The translations under genes were made by a program, and so were the position numbers. Below are positions 34,936-43,401 of a DNA stretch of 64,000 nt, in pieces. Numbering within the stretch: position 1 is the first letter of the stretch; the number at the start of each line of letters is the position of its first letter. The notes beneath the pieces are model-generated. The model ran no database searches and had not been told where the DNA came from. It saw only the letters and a list, made by a program, of their open reading frames with translations. The stretch is from Bacillota bacterium. GTDB lineage: Bacteria; Bacillota; Bacilli; Paenibacillales; NBRC-103111. The stretch lies in NCBI GenBank assembly GCA_023386955.1, contig JAEWIS010000038.1:310001-374000 (forward strand). Reading direction: 5' to 3'.

Positions 34936-36527
34936 GCCGGTGTCCCTACCTTTCCTGTATCTGCATGGATAAGCTCGCCGCGGAGCAGCCAGGATTGGGG
35001 CTCGGTAACCCGTACCTGTACCAGCTGCCCGATCAGCTCCTTCGACCCTTCAAAGTGGACCAGCTTCAGGGTCCGGGTTCTGGCGGCCAGCACGCTGGAA
35101 TTGGTCTTGCTTTCCCCTTCCACCAGCACCTCCACCACCTGGCCCTTAAGCCTGTCGTTGCTGGCCTTGCTCAGCTCCATCATCAGCTCGTTCAAGCGGT
35201 ATAACCGTTGCTTCTTCACCTGCTCCGGCACATCATCCTGCATCTTGGCGGCAGGAGTTCCCTCCCGCGGTGAATACAGGAAGGTGAAGGCCGCATCATA
35301 TCCCACTTCCCGCACCAGGGACATGGTTTCCTCGAACTGCTCCTCCGTCTCGCCGGGGAAGCCTACAATAATATCTGTGGTCAGCACAACATCGGGGATA
35401 GCCAGGCGGATTTTCCGCACCAGCTCCAGATATTGCTCCCGGTTGTACTTGCGGGTCATGGCCTTCAGCACCGCAGAGCTTCCGGATTGCACCGGCAGAT
35501 GGATATGCTCCATCAGGTTGCCCCTTTTGGCCAGCACATCAATCAGATGGTCGTCGAAATCCCGGGGATGGGAGGTGGTGAACCGGATCCGCGGAATGCC
35601 GATTTGCCTCATTTCATCCATCAAGTCCCCGAAGCTGTAGGTCCGGTCCGTGAAATCCTTGCCGTAGGCGTTTACGTTCTGCCCCAGCAGCATGACCTCC
35701 TGGAAGCCTTGGCGCGCCAGCTCTCTTACTTCGGCAATCACATCCTCCGGCCTGCGGCTGCGCTCCTTGCCCCGGGTATAAGGAACGATGCAGTAGGTGC
35801 AGAACTTGTCGCAGCCGTACATGATATTCACTGAGGCTTTGATGCCCTCCCGCTTCTTAGGGAGATTCTCAATAATATTGCCTTCCCGGGACCATACCTC
35901 CACGACCATTTCCTTATCGAAATAGGCCTCCTGCAGCAGGAAGGGCAGCCGGTGGATATTGTGGGTGCCGAAGATCAGATCCACAAAGGGATGGCTTTTT
36001 AAAATACGGCCGACTACGCTTTCTTCCTGGGACATGCAGCCGCAGACGCCGAGAATAAGCCCCGGTTTTTCCTGCTTCAGCACCTTCATATGGCCCAGTT
36101 CGCCGAAAACCTTGTCCTCCGCATTCTCCCGGACGGCACAGGTGTTGAAAAGAATCAGGTCCGTCTGCTTCCGGTCCTGGGTCTCCTGGAACCCCAGCTC
36201 CTCCAGAATGCCCTTCATGGTTTCGGTATCATTCTCATTCATCTGGCAGCCGAAGGTGTAGATCGTATAATACTTGCCCTTGCCCAATCCTTTCAATTCC
36301 TCAGGAATAGAAGATTCGTATTGGACCTGGATTTCCTCCCGGCCGCGGCGTTTGCCTTCCTTGTAATCGGGCTGGCTGTTGATCTGCACTGTTCTGCCCT
36401 TGATCCGGTATGTGGTTTTGCCGTCCTTTTCCTCCAGCACCTTGGCATCGGAAAAATCAAAATAGGCGGAGTAATCCTTGACCGGGGCGGATTTTAAGTC
36501 CGCTGGTTGTTGGCTCTCCTTCTTCAT
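34932..36527 (-). CDS. miaB: tRNA-2-methylthio-N6-dimethylallyladenosine synthase
   Basis: 531 aa. UPF0004 domain with three Cys ([13 protein letters not shown] about 88-100), radical-SAM CxxxCxxC in [10 protein letters not shown] (about 237-246) and a C-terminal TRAM domain (about 450-515). An N-terminal extension of about 75 residues precedes the core, as in Bacilli. It adds the methylthio group to i6A37 of tRNAs reading UNN codons. AGGTGG before the ATG; coupled to ricA. Confidence 0.95.
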   Translation of the reverse strand: MKKESQQPADLKSAPVKDYSAYFDFSDAKVLEEKDGKTTYRIKGRTVQINSQPDYKEGKRRGREEIQVQYESSIPEELKGLGKGKYYTIYTFGCQMNENDTETMKGILEELGFQETQDRKQTDLILFNTCAVRENAEDKVFGELGHMKVLKQEKPGLILGVCGCMSQEESVVGRILKSHPFVDLIFGTHNIHRLPFLLQEAYFDKEMVVEVWSREGNIIENLPKKREGIKASVNIMYGCDKFCTYCIVPYTRGKERSRRPEDVIAEVRELARQGFQEVMLLGQNVNAYGKDFTDRTYSFGDLMDEMRQIGIPRIRFTTSHPRDFDDHLIDVLAKRGNLMEHIHLPVQSGSSAVLKAMTRKYNREQYLELVRKIRLAIPDVVLTTDIIVGFPGETEEQFEETMSLVREVGYDAAFTFLYSPREGTPAAKMQDDVPEQVKKQRLYRLNELMMELSKASNDRLKGQVVEVLVEGESKTNSSVLAARTRTLKLVHFEGSKELIGQLVQVRVTEPQSWLLRGELIHADTGKVGTPA

Positions 36528-36616
36528 TTGTCATTCCACCTTTATATGTCTGATATATTAAGCGCTAAAAACAGGCAATCAACATTGATTATAGCATAGG
36601 TTAGGCGGAAGTCCTA

Positions 36617-37711
36617 TCAAACCCCAGACCGTTTCCCGCAGCAAAACCAATGAAGGGGATTCATCCACCTCTTGTATTTCGCCACTGCTTCCTTCCCCAG
36701 AATAATAGCCCCCGTCCAAAAAACGATTTCACTTGCGCCGATCATCACACCGCCGGCTACCGATTTCGTTGTGACTGTCAACGGCAGGAAGGGAAGCACC
36801 GGGAGCAGCGCATACAGAAGAAATGATAAGGCAATCAAAACAATGGCTGCTGTCCTCAAAGGTTTCTTTGTGACTGCCTGTGGAGAAAGCAAGGTTTCCC
36901 CGCCGCCGAAGTGCTTCTGCAAGATCCGTCCATACCGGTTCATCAGGAGCTTATCCGCAAGTCTTGGTGACAGCACATTCAGCTTGGCAAAAATCCTTGT
37001 GGGCAGCCCGCCCATCAGCCAAACTGTCCGCCTGCGTGCTACCGTATCCAGCAGCTCCGAGGCTACCTGCTCCGGGGAGGAGATAGTGATGCCCATCTCC
37101 TTCCACACCTGGTGAAACGGACGCTCTGCGGGCGTGTCCGCTGAATTCGGGCAGAAGTAGGTTACCGTCACTCTGCTGCCCTCCTGCTTCAGCTCCCGGT
37201 TCATTGCTTCTGCGAAGGCATGGATTCCAGCCCGGCTGGCCACATCTACGCTGTAATAAGGAAATGCCAGCCTTCCGTCTGCAAAACCGCCCATATGGAC
37301 GATGGTGCTTCCGGAGCTGTTGTTCATCACCGGCAGAAAGTGGCGGGTAATCAGAATCGCTCCCAGGAGATTGGTGTCCAGCGTCCGTCGGATTTCCTCC
37401 GGTTCATGCCTGGATAAGGGCTTACGCACGTCGAAGCCGGCTGCATTGACCACCACGTCGATGCCACCGCTGCCGTTCCACTGGCCCACAGCCTCCACAA
37501 GCTTCCGGACTGCGGATTCATCCGTAATATCCCCTTCCGCAACAGCCGCTTCTCCTCCCAGCCGCTCCCTCAAGGCTTGTGCCTTCTCCGGATTCCGTGA
37601 AACCAGCATTGCGCTTGCTCCTTCATTCAGGAAGGCTTGGGCATAAGCCTCCCCCAATCCTCCGGTTGCGCCGATAATCACTACCCTCTTGTTAATAAAC
37701 CGCTGTTTCAT
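36617..37711 (-). CDS. SDR-family protein with substituted catalytic triad and C-terminal membrane segment
   Basis: 364 aa. Rossmann N-terminus GATGGLGEAYA (about 14-24), NAAG (about 89-92) and TNLLGA (about 113) mark a classical SDR. Where Ser-Tyr-xxx-Lys should be, the sequence is TIVHMGGFADGR ... SVDVASRAG, giving Gly, Asp and Arg in the alignment positions, so normal dehydrogenase chemistry is doubtful. After about residue 285 come two hydrophobic helices (about 287-312, 316-335) and a basic tail. The ATG overlaps the MarR gene stop (ATGA). Possibly a membrane-bound sensor or a non-redox nucleotide-binding protein; inference only. Confidence 0.75.
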   Translation of the reverse strand: MKQRFINKRVVIIGATGGLGEAYAQAFLNEGASAMLVSRNPEKAQALRERLGGEAAVAEGDITDESAVRKLVEAVGQWNGSGGIDVVVNAAGFDVRKPLSRHEPEEIRRTLDTNLLGAILITRHFLPVMNNSSGSTIVHMGGFADGRLAFPYYSVDVASRAGIHAFAEAMNRELKQEGSRVTVTYFCPNSADTPAERPFHQVWKEMGITISSPEQVASELLDTVARRRTVWLMGGLPTRIFAKLNVLSPRLADKLLMNRYGRILQKHFGGGETLLSPQAVTKKPLRTAAIVLIALSFLLYALLPVLPFLPLTVTTKSVAGGVMIGASEIVFWTGAIILGKEAVAKYKRWMNPLHWFCCGKRSGV

Positions 37712-38169
37712 GTGTTCTCCTCCGTTTTACCGTCGCGGATAAGCTTCTCCATTTCAAACGTCATAGCGCTAAGCAGCTCCTCCATCATGGTTTGGCGTTC
37801 CTTCGTCTGCAGGAAAGCCAGAATAAGCGTCTCCAGCCTCCCATACAGCTGCTCATCCCCCTCCACGATGCGCCTTCCCTTTTCGGTCACCACTGCAAAA
37901 TAAACTCTGCCGTCATCAGGAGACTGCTTCTTTTCCACCAAGCCCAGCCCTGACAGCTTCCGCACAATGGCGGACACGGCCGGTTTGGTCAGCTGGAGCG
38001 CTTCCGCAACTTGAGAGAACCGGGGGTTGCCCTGATAATAAATCGTCGTCAAATAATAATAATCATTGGAATTGAACTGTCTGGCCTCCGAAACGGACAG
38101 TTGGGCATTTATATTGCGCAAGGACTCTCTCCACATAAAGTTGGCGATGTACGCAAGCTGTGCCTTCAT
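37708..38169 (-). CDS. MarR-family transcriptional regulator
   Basis: 153 aa, winged-helix MarR fold: FSQVAEALQLTKPAVSAIVRKLSGLGLVEKKQSPDDGRVYFAVVTEKG is the recognition helix and wing (about 51-100). ATG 38169 with AAAGGTGG upstream; the in-frame GTG 9 nt earlier lies in the ribosome site. Coupled to the SDR gene it probably regulates. An AT-rich stretch with repeated TTAAAAATA (about 38190-38213) just upstream may contain its operator and promoter. Confidence 0.88.
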   Translation of the reverse strand: MKAQLAYIANFMWRESLRNINAQLSVSEARQFNSNDYYYLTTIYYQGNPRFSQVAEALQLTKPAVSAIVRKLSGLGLVEKKQSPDDGRVYFAVVTEKGRRIVEGDEQLYGRLETLILAFLQTKERQTMMEELLSAMTFEMEKLIRDGKTEENT

Positions 38170-38310
38170 GGGCTCCACCTTTGTTCACTATTTTTAATTA
38201 AATATTTTTAACTATTATTGCATAAGATCATGCTTTAGCCAACTCCCTCTCATAAAAAAACAATGCCCCACCGGTGTTAAACACGCAGCAGGACACTGTA
38301 TGAAGGGTAT

Positions 38311-38344
38311 GAAAAGGCCGGCCTCGGAGTTAAACCGGACCGGC
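38311..38344 (-). terminator. Terminator after pduL
   Basis: Minus-strand hairpin GCCGGTCCGG...GGCCGGC followed by CTTTTC, just after the pduL stop codon. Confidence 0.55.
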
Positions 38345-38353
38345 GGGAATCAC

Positions 38354-38923
38354 TTACAGCAGGACTTCAGCCTGATCGCCGTTCTTAACGCCGGCAGCAT
38401 TGGCTTCGTCTGTGTCGATATGCATATCCAAAGCAAAGGAATCGCTGACGCGGGCGATCACGTCCTCAAAGATAACCGGACGTTCGCTCTTTACCTTAAC
38501 GGACAGCAGCTGCTTGTCCTTAATGCCCCACTTCTCGGCATCAGAGGTGTGGAAGTGAATGTGGCGGGCAGCGACGATAACGCCGTCCTCGGTTACAACT
38601 TCGCCGGCAGGGCCGACGATCTTGATGCCGGGAGTGCCTTCGGTTTTGCCGGATTCCCGTACGGGAGCCGCTACACCCAATGCAAAGGAATCTGTTTTCG
38701 AAATTTCAAGCTGTGTTTTGGGGCGTTCCGGACCCAGGATCCGTACTTTATCGAACTTGCCCTTGGCGCCGATAACCGCTACAGTTTCTTCTGCGGCATA
38801 TTGGCCAGGTTGGGAAAGGTCCTTCATGTTCTTCAATTCGTAGCCTGCTCCAAACAGGATGTCGATGTGTTCGCGGGATAAATGAATGTGCCGGGCCGAT
38901 ACGCCTACGGGAACCAGTTTCAT
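38354..38923 (-). CDS. pduL: Phosphate propanoyltransferase (PduL-type phosphotransacylase)
   Basis: 189 aa. Two PduL domains with His-rich zinc motifs SARHIHLS (about 9-16) and AARHIHFHTSD (about 112-122). Interconverts acyl-CoA and acyl phosphate. No microcompartment shell, diol dehydratase or acetate kinase gene is near, so it is probably a housekeeping Pta rather than a Pdu component. ATG 38923 with AGGAG 10 nt upstream. It lies downstream of korAB, an acyl-CoA producer, behind the korB terminator. Confidence 0.9.
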   Translation of the reverse strand: MKLVPVGVSARHIHLSREHIDILFGAGYELKNMKDLSQPGQYAAEETVAVIGAKGKFDKVRILGPERPKTQLEISKTDSFALGVAAPVRESGKTEGTPGIKIVGPAGEVVTEDGVIVAARHIHFHTSDAEKWGIKDKQLLSVKVKSERPVIFEDVIARVSDSFALDMHIDTDEANAAGVKNGDQAEVLL

Positions 38924-39004
38924 GATTGAGGTCTCCTGCCTTCCAACTGTATTCATATTTTTGAGGAACTGTTATACTCGATTTCTATTATAACAAGACC
39001 GCGT

Positions 39005-39033
39005 AAAAATGGCATATGTTTTTCACATATGCC
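39005..39033 (-). terminator. Terminator after korB
   Basis: Perfect 9-bp stem GGCATATGT / ACATATGCC followed on the minus strand by ATTTTT; AAAAAAA precedes it. Confidence 0.8.
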
Positions 39034-39050
39034 GGAATTTTTTTAAACCA

Positions 39051-39917
39051 TTATTTAAATTCTGCCACCAAACGTTCAAATTCATCCTCCGTAATCTGGA
39101 TATTCTGCTTGGAAATCCCTTCCTGCCTAAAACCCGTTACCTGGTCCTCGTAGGAGGGTTTGGTGGTATCCTGATAGATGAGGCCTGTAAGCAGGCCGCC
39201 CGTCTCCATTAATCGGGTCATTGCCTGAATCCGGTTGCCGGGATCATATCCCTCCTCCTGATCCAGATTCACCAGATTTTCCTTGAACCAGTCATAGGTA
39301 TTCACCTTGTTGAAGGTAACGCAAGGGCTGTACACGTTGATCAGAGAAAAGCCCTTATGCCGGATGCCTGCTTCAATCAAGGCGGTGAGCTGTTTCAGCT
39401 CGCTGGAGAAGGATTGGGCCACGAAGGTGGCGCCGGCGGACAGGGCAACCTCCAATGGCGACAAGGTCGACTCAATGGAGCCTCCCGGTGTGCTTTTGGT
39501 TTTGAAGCCCATGGCGCTGCGCGGTGAGGTTTGTCCCTTGGTCAGCCCGTAAATCTGGTTATCCATAACGATATAGGTGATGTCAATGTTCCGCCGAAGG
39601 GCATGAACGGTATGGCCCATGCCGATAGCGAATCCGTCACCGTCTCCGCCTGCGGCAATGACAGTGAGTTCGCGGTTGGCCATCTTGAGGCCTTGGGCGA
39701 TTGGCAGGGAGCGTCCGTGAATGCCGTGGAAGCCATAGGCATTGATATAGCCGGAGATCCGGCCGGAGCAACCGATGCCCGACACCACAGCCAAGCTTTC
39801 CGGTGTCAGCCCCACGTTGGCCGCAGCGCGCTGGATGGCCGCCTGTACGGAGAAATCCCCGCAGCCCGGACACCAGTTGGGTTTCACATTATTGCGGAAG
39901 TCCTTCATCGTTGCCAT
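39051..39917 (-). CDS. korB: 2-oxoacid:ferredoxin oxidoreductase, beta subunit
   Basis: 288 aa. Thiamine-diphosphate-binding subunit: WCPGCGDFSV (about 15-24), SGIGCSGR (about 46-53), HGRSLPIAQGLK (about 67-78), and the GDG-N TPP motif GGDGDGFAIGMGH...DNQIYGLTKGQTSPRS (about 89-135). Partner of korA, whose 3' end it overlaps by 13 nt. ATG 39917 chosen for AAGGGG 8 nt upstream. Substrate probably 2-oxoglutarate or another 2-oxoacid; unproven. Confidence 0.92.
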   Translation of the reverse strand: MATMKDFRNNVKPNWCPGCGDFSVQAAIQRAAANVGLTPESLAVVSGIGCSGRISGYINAYGFHGIHGRSLPIAQGLKMANRELTVIAAGGDGDGFAIGMGHTVHALRRNIDITYIVMDNQIYGLTKGQTSPRSAMGFKTKSTPGGSIESTLSPLEVALSAGATFVAQSFSSELKQLTALIEAGIRHKGFSLINVYSPCVTFNKVNTYDWFKENLVNLDQEEGYDPGNRIQAMTRLMETGGLLTGLIYQDTTKPSYEDQVTGFRQEGISKQNIQITEDEFERLVAEFK

Positions 39918-41650
39918 ACGATCAGCCCCTTGCATGCTTTATGAATTTCCGCCGGCAGGAACGGATTGCCGTCGTATTTCAGGACACTGTGTATCTTATC
40001 CGCCTGGCCCAGATTCAGCTTCAGGAGACTTGCCAGCTGTCCGGTGGCGTTGTTCTCTACCACAACTACCTTTCTGGCGCGGTTGAGATGGGGCGTCAGC
40101 TCCTCTGTGGGGAACGGATGCAGCTGCCGGATGGTGATATGGGCGGTTTTGATGCCCTCCTCCTCCAGCCGCGCTCTGCCTTCGTCGATGGTGCCCAGAG
40201 TGGAGCCCATGCCGATAATCAGCATATCCGGTTCAGCGTGGCCCTTGTGAATCTTGATGGCATCGTTTACATGAATCGACTTGAGCTTCGCCAGCCGTTT
40301 GTCCATCATGTTCTTGCGGTTAACCGGCGATTCCGAAGGACGCCCGGCTTCGTCATGCTCTACACCCGTTACATGATGGAGACCGTGTTTCGTACCCGGC
40401 AGCACCCGAGGGGACACACCGTCAGAGCTTGCAGCATAACGCTTGAACAGCTCATGCTCACCCAATTCAGGCAGTTGGTCCCTCAGCTTGCCTCTCTTGA
40501 TGGCGATTTTCTTGTAATCGAAAACATCCGAGGATTGTTTGCCCAAAGAAAGCTGGAGATCCGTCAAGAGGATAACCGGACATTGGTACTCCTCCGCCAG
40601 ATTGAAGGCCTCAATAGTATCGTAGAAGCACTCCTCGATAGTGCTGGGCGCCAGTACGATCTTGGGGATTTCCCCGTGGGTGCCGTAAATCATGGCGAAT
40701 ACATCGCTTTGCTCCTGCTTGGTGGGGAGTCCCGTGGACGGGCCGCCGCGTTGGGTATCCACTACCACCACCGGTGTTTCCGTCATACCGGCCAGCCCGA
40801 TTGCCTCCATCATCAGCGACAGGCCGGGACCTGCCGATGCGGTCATCGCTCTCGCTCCGCCATAGTTGGCGCCGATGGCCATGGTAATCGCCGCGATTTC
40901 ATCCTCTGTTTGAATAACGGTGCCGCCGAATTTAGGCAGCGCCTTGATCAGATATTCCATGATTTCCGACGCGGGAGTAATGGGATATGCGGGCATAAAC
41001 CGGCAGCCGGCGGCTAAAGCCCCCAAGGCAATAGCATCGTTCCCGATCATAAAGAGCTTTTCCTTGCCATCCGCCTGCTCCAGCCGGAATTCCTCCAGCG
41101 GACCGCCTGCCTGGCTCAGAATAAATTCGGCGCCGCGTTTGACCGCCTCCACATTTTTCTCCACAACTGCCGGGCCCTTGCGGCCGAACTCCTCCTCCAC
41201 CGCCTTGTTAAAGACGGACAGGGGCAGCCCCAGAAGTGCCCAGGAAGCGCCGGAAGCCACCATATTTTTCATCAGAGAGGTCCCCAGTTCCTCAGCTATC
41301 TGGGTGATGGGAACCGCGAACAGCCTGGCCTTCAAACCTTCCGGCAGCACAGGGCTGAATTTGGCGTCGGCCACAACTACGCCGTTCTCACGAAGCTCGT
41401 ATGCGTTTACATCGATGCTCTCCTGGTCGAAAGCGACCAGAATGTCCAAACTGTCGGATATGGCACGGATAGGCTTGGTGCTGATCCGGATCTTGTTGTT
41501 GGTATGTCCGCCTTTAATCCTGGATGAAAAATGCCGGTACCCATACAAGTAATACCCCAGCCGGTTCAATGCCGTGGAGAAAATCCGGTCGGTGCTTTCC
41601 ACGCCTTCCCCTTGCTGGCCTCCGATCTTCCATGACAGTTGACTGATCAT
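39905..41650 (-). CDS. korA: 2-oxoacid:ferredoxin oxidoreductase, fused gamma-alpha subunit
   Basis: 581 aa: gamma domain (about 1-190, SWKIGGQQGEGVESTDRIFS) fused to the alpha domain (about 200-581, with YPITPASEIMEYL about 221-233, SAGPGLSLMMEAIG about 271 and RGGPSTGLPTKQEQSD about 297-312). With KorB it oxidises a 2-oxoacid to acyl-CoA, reducing ferredoxin. ATG 41650 sits 8 nt after AAGGAG; the in-frame GTG 9 nt earlier is inside the site. A promoter and structured leader lie upstream. Confidence 0.93.
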   Translation of the reverse strand: MISQLSWKIGGQQGEGVESTDRIFSTALNRLGYYLYGYRHFSSRIKGGHTNNKIRISTKPIRAISDSLDILVAFDQESIDVNAYELRENGVVVADAKFSPVLPEGLKARLFAVPITQIAEELGTSLMKNMVASGASWALLGLPLSVFNKAVEEEFGRKGPAVVEKNVEAVKRGAEFILSQAGGPLEEFRLEQADGKEKLFMIGNDAIALGALAAGCRFMPAYPITPASEIMEYLIKALPKFGGTVIQTEDEIAAITMAIGANYGGARAMTASAGPGLSLMMEAIGLAGMTETPVVVVDTQRGGPSTGLPTKQEQSDVFAMIYGTHGEIPKIVLAPSTIEECFYDTIEAFNLAEEYQCPVILLTDLQLSLGKQSSDVFDYKKIAIKRGKLRDQLPELGEHELFKRYAASSDGVSPRVLPGTKHGLHHVTGVEHDEAGRPSESPVNRKNMMDKRLAKLKSIHVNDAIKIHKGHAEPDMLIIGMGSTLGTIDEGRARLEEEGIKTAHITIRQLHPFPTEELTPHLNRARKVVVVENNATGQLASLLKLNLGQADKIHSVLKYDGNPFLPAEIHKACKGLIVWQR

Positions 41651-41677
41651 GACGCCCACTCCTTAGCTGGTGACATC

Positions 41678-41721
41678 CCCCGCAAACAAGCTTGCCGCAT
41701 ACTCCCATAAGAAATGCGGGG
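41678..41721 (-). other. Leader hairpin upstream of korA
   Basis: CCCCGCA (41678-41684) pairs with TGCGGGG (41715-41721) in the leader, ending 19 nt before the start of the AAGGAG-ATG region. Internal TGCGGC/GCCGCA segments offer alternative pairings. No known riboswitch was recognised. Confidence 0.4.
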
Positions 41722-41812
41722 ACCCCGGATGATAGTAATCTTCCATTTTTCTCTTTCAAATGTAAACGCAATCTTTAGTGCTGCTGTAAGCATTTATTTG
41801 TCTCTCACCAAA

Positions 41813-41841
41813 ATTCTATGCTGTCCATGTTAGATTTGCAA
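41813..41841 (-). promoter_or_regulatory. Sigma-A promoter of korAB
   Basis: Minus strand TTGCAA (41841-41836), 17-nt spacer, TAGAAT (41818-41813). Leader of about 155 nt to the korA ATG. The AT-rich stretch 41842-41944 holds no gene. Confidence 0.65.
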
Positions 41842-41944
41842 GTAAATTTGACGATTTTGTTACATAACTCTTTTCGCTCATAATTATACTTATTATAGAT
41901 AAGTAGTTATATTAATCATCTTCTAGTGGAATGAAAGAAATTGC

Positions 41945-42877
41945 TTATCCCGGCAGATTTTCCGACATAAATCGCCGCCAATTTCCATAGAGAAACCCCT
42001 CCGCATCCTCTGCGGAATATCTGCGGTAGATTTCGTTGGCTAAACGGTCATAATTGCCTGCATGCTCCAGCCCGGGTATATGATAGTCCACCCCGTCGAA
42101 GTCCGAGCCGAAGCCTACATGCTCCCTCCCGCCTAATGCCGCTACATGGTCCAGATGGGTTAGGATATCCTTAATGGCAGGCTCGGACGCCTTGATAAAC
42201 CAAGGCACGAAGGTTAACCCCATCACAGCTTTGCGGGCAATCAGGACCTGGATCATCTCATCAGTGAGATTCCGGGGGTGGGGGCACAGCTTGCGGACAT
42301 TGGAGTGGCTGGCGCAGAAGGGCGCGGATGAAAGCTCGGCTAGCTCCCAAAACCCTTTATCGCTTAGATGAGAAACATCCAGGATCAATCCGAGCTTGGC
42401 GCATTCCTCGATCAGCTTTTTGCCCTTCAGGGTAAACCCCCCGTTCCGCGGCTCCAACACACCGTCCGCAGCCCAGTTGGCATAATTCCAGGTCAGTCCC
42501 AGCATACGGACGCCCATGGCGAAGGCGGTACGAAGATTCACCAGGCTCCCCTCCAGCCCGTCCGCCCCTTCGAGGGTGAGGATGGCCCCCAGCTTTCCCG
42601 AAGCCTCCGCTTCCGTCAAGTCGGCCTTGCTGCGGATATGCCGGACACCTTCGTGGCTGGCAATGCGGTTGTGGAAGGTATCGAAGGCCTCCAGCAGTTG
42701 AGTGAAGGATACATGGGGCCGGTTGGACACAAACACCGCGAAACATTGCACGGCCACACCCGCTTTGTTAAGACGGGGAAAGGAGACATCCGCGTAGATG
42801 CTGTCCTGCTTAAAGCTCAGCTCGGCGTGCAGATTCATCTTATCCAGCAGATCACAATGGGCATCGAAAATTTTCAT
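41945..42877 (-). CDS. Membrane dipeptidase (renal dipeptidase family, M19)
   Basis: 310 aa. Amidohydrolase fold with first metal motif DAHCD (about 4-8), LEGADGL (about 104-110, bridging Glu), DVSHLSDKGFWEL (about 166-178), SHSNVRKLCPHPRNLTDEM (about 189-207) and GFGSDFDGVD (about 260-269). Hydrolyses dipeptides, including D-amino-acid-containing ones. ATG 42877 with AGGAGGG 8 nt upstream; the upstream in-frame extension overlaps the spoVS terminator and was rejected. Confidence 0.9.
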   Translation of the reverse strand: MKIFDAHCDLLDKMNLHAELSFKQDSIYADVSFPRLNKAGVAVQCFAVFVSNRPHVSFTQLLEAFDTFHNRIASHEGVRHIRSKADLTEAEASGKLGAILTLEGADGLEGSLVNLRTAFAMGVRMLGLTWNYANWAADGVLEPRNGGFTLKGKKLIEECAKLGLILDVSHLSDKGFWELAELSSAPFCASHSNVRKLCPHPRNLTDEMIQVLIARKAVMGLTFVPWFIKASEPAIKDILTHLDHVAALGGREHVGFGSDFDGVDYHIPGLEHAGNYDRLANEIYRRYSAEDAEGFLYGNWRRFMSENLPG

Positions 42878-42921
42878 AGGGTTCCCTCCTTTTCTCTCTT
42901 TCGTTTCACTATATGCACGAA

Positions 42922-42958
42922 CACAAAAAAACCTGTCTACTGCTTCCCGTAAACAGGC
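42922..42958 (-). terminator. Terminator after spoVS
   Basis: Minus-strand stem CCTGTTTAC / GTAGACAGG with loop GGGAAGCA followed by seven T. Confidence 0.85.
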
Positions 42959-43003
42959 GGTGCTGCATATGTCCCCATTGGTGAAGCACAACTGCTCCAG
43001 ATT

Positions 43004-43264
43004 CTAACGGGGTTCGACGATGAGCTTGATTGCCGTGCGGTCTTCTCCGTCTATGACTATATCCGTAAACGCCGGTATACAGATCAGATCCACTCCGCCG
43101 GGAGCTACAAAGCCGCGGGCAATGGCTACGGCCTTCACGGCCTGGTTCAGTGCGCCTGCTCCAATCGCCTGAAGTTCTGCCGCTCCCCTTTCCCTCAACA
43201 CGCCAGCCAGCGCACCTGCTACGGAGTTTGGGTTGGATTTTGCTGAAACCTTTAATACTTCCAT
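43004..43264 (-). CDS. spoVS: Stage V sporulation protein S
   Basis: 86 aa, the full length of the highly conserved Alba-like SpoVS: MEVLKVSAKSNPNSVAGALA at the start and VDLICIPAFTDIVIDGEDRT (about 58-77). It controls septation and coat stages in B. subtilis. GGGAGGTA before the ATG. It lies between ymdB and the dipeptidase gene, with terminators on both sides. Confidence 0.96.
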   Translation of the reverse strand: MEVLKVSAKSNPNSVAGALAGVLRERGAAELQAIGAGALNQAVKAVAIARGFVAPGGVDLICIPAFTDIVIDGEDRTAIKLIVEPR

Positions 43265-43348
43265 GAAAGGTACCTCCCAGGGGATAGGTGATGGATTCCA
43301 GTACCCATCATATTCGCAGGATTTTCATAACATACCATCCCTGTTGAC

Positions 43349-43384
43349 AAAAAAAAGAAGCCGCCCGGTTACGGACAGCTTCTT
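43349..43384 (-). terminator. Terminator after ymdB
   Basis: Minus-strand hairpin GAAGC...CCG-TAAC-CGG...GCTTC followed by eight T. Confidence 0.85.
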
Positions 43385-43401
43385 CGGCATTTAAGGTGAA
43401 T

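Noticed and set aside
39803..41017. 404-codon plus-strand frame
   Set aside because: Antisense to korA/korB; composition is not protein-like.
41848..41900. Plus-strand promoter (TTGACG and AT-rich sequence)
   Set aside because: No plus-strand gene follows and the spacing to a -10 is poor; the AT-rich stretch is better explained as the region upstream of korA.
43265..43348. Sigma-H promoter of spoVS
   Set aside because: A GAATAT -10-like sequence and AGGGATG are present, but the spacer is about 17 nt, too long for a sigma-H site.
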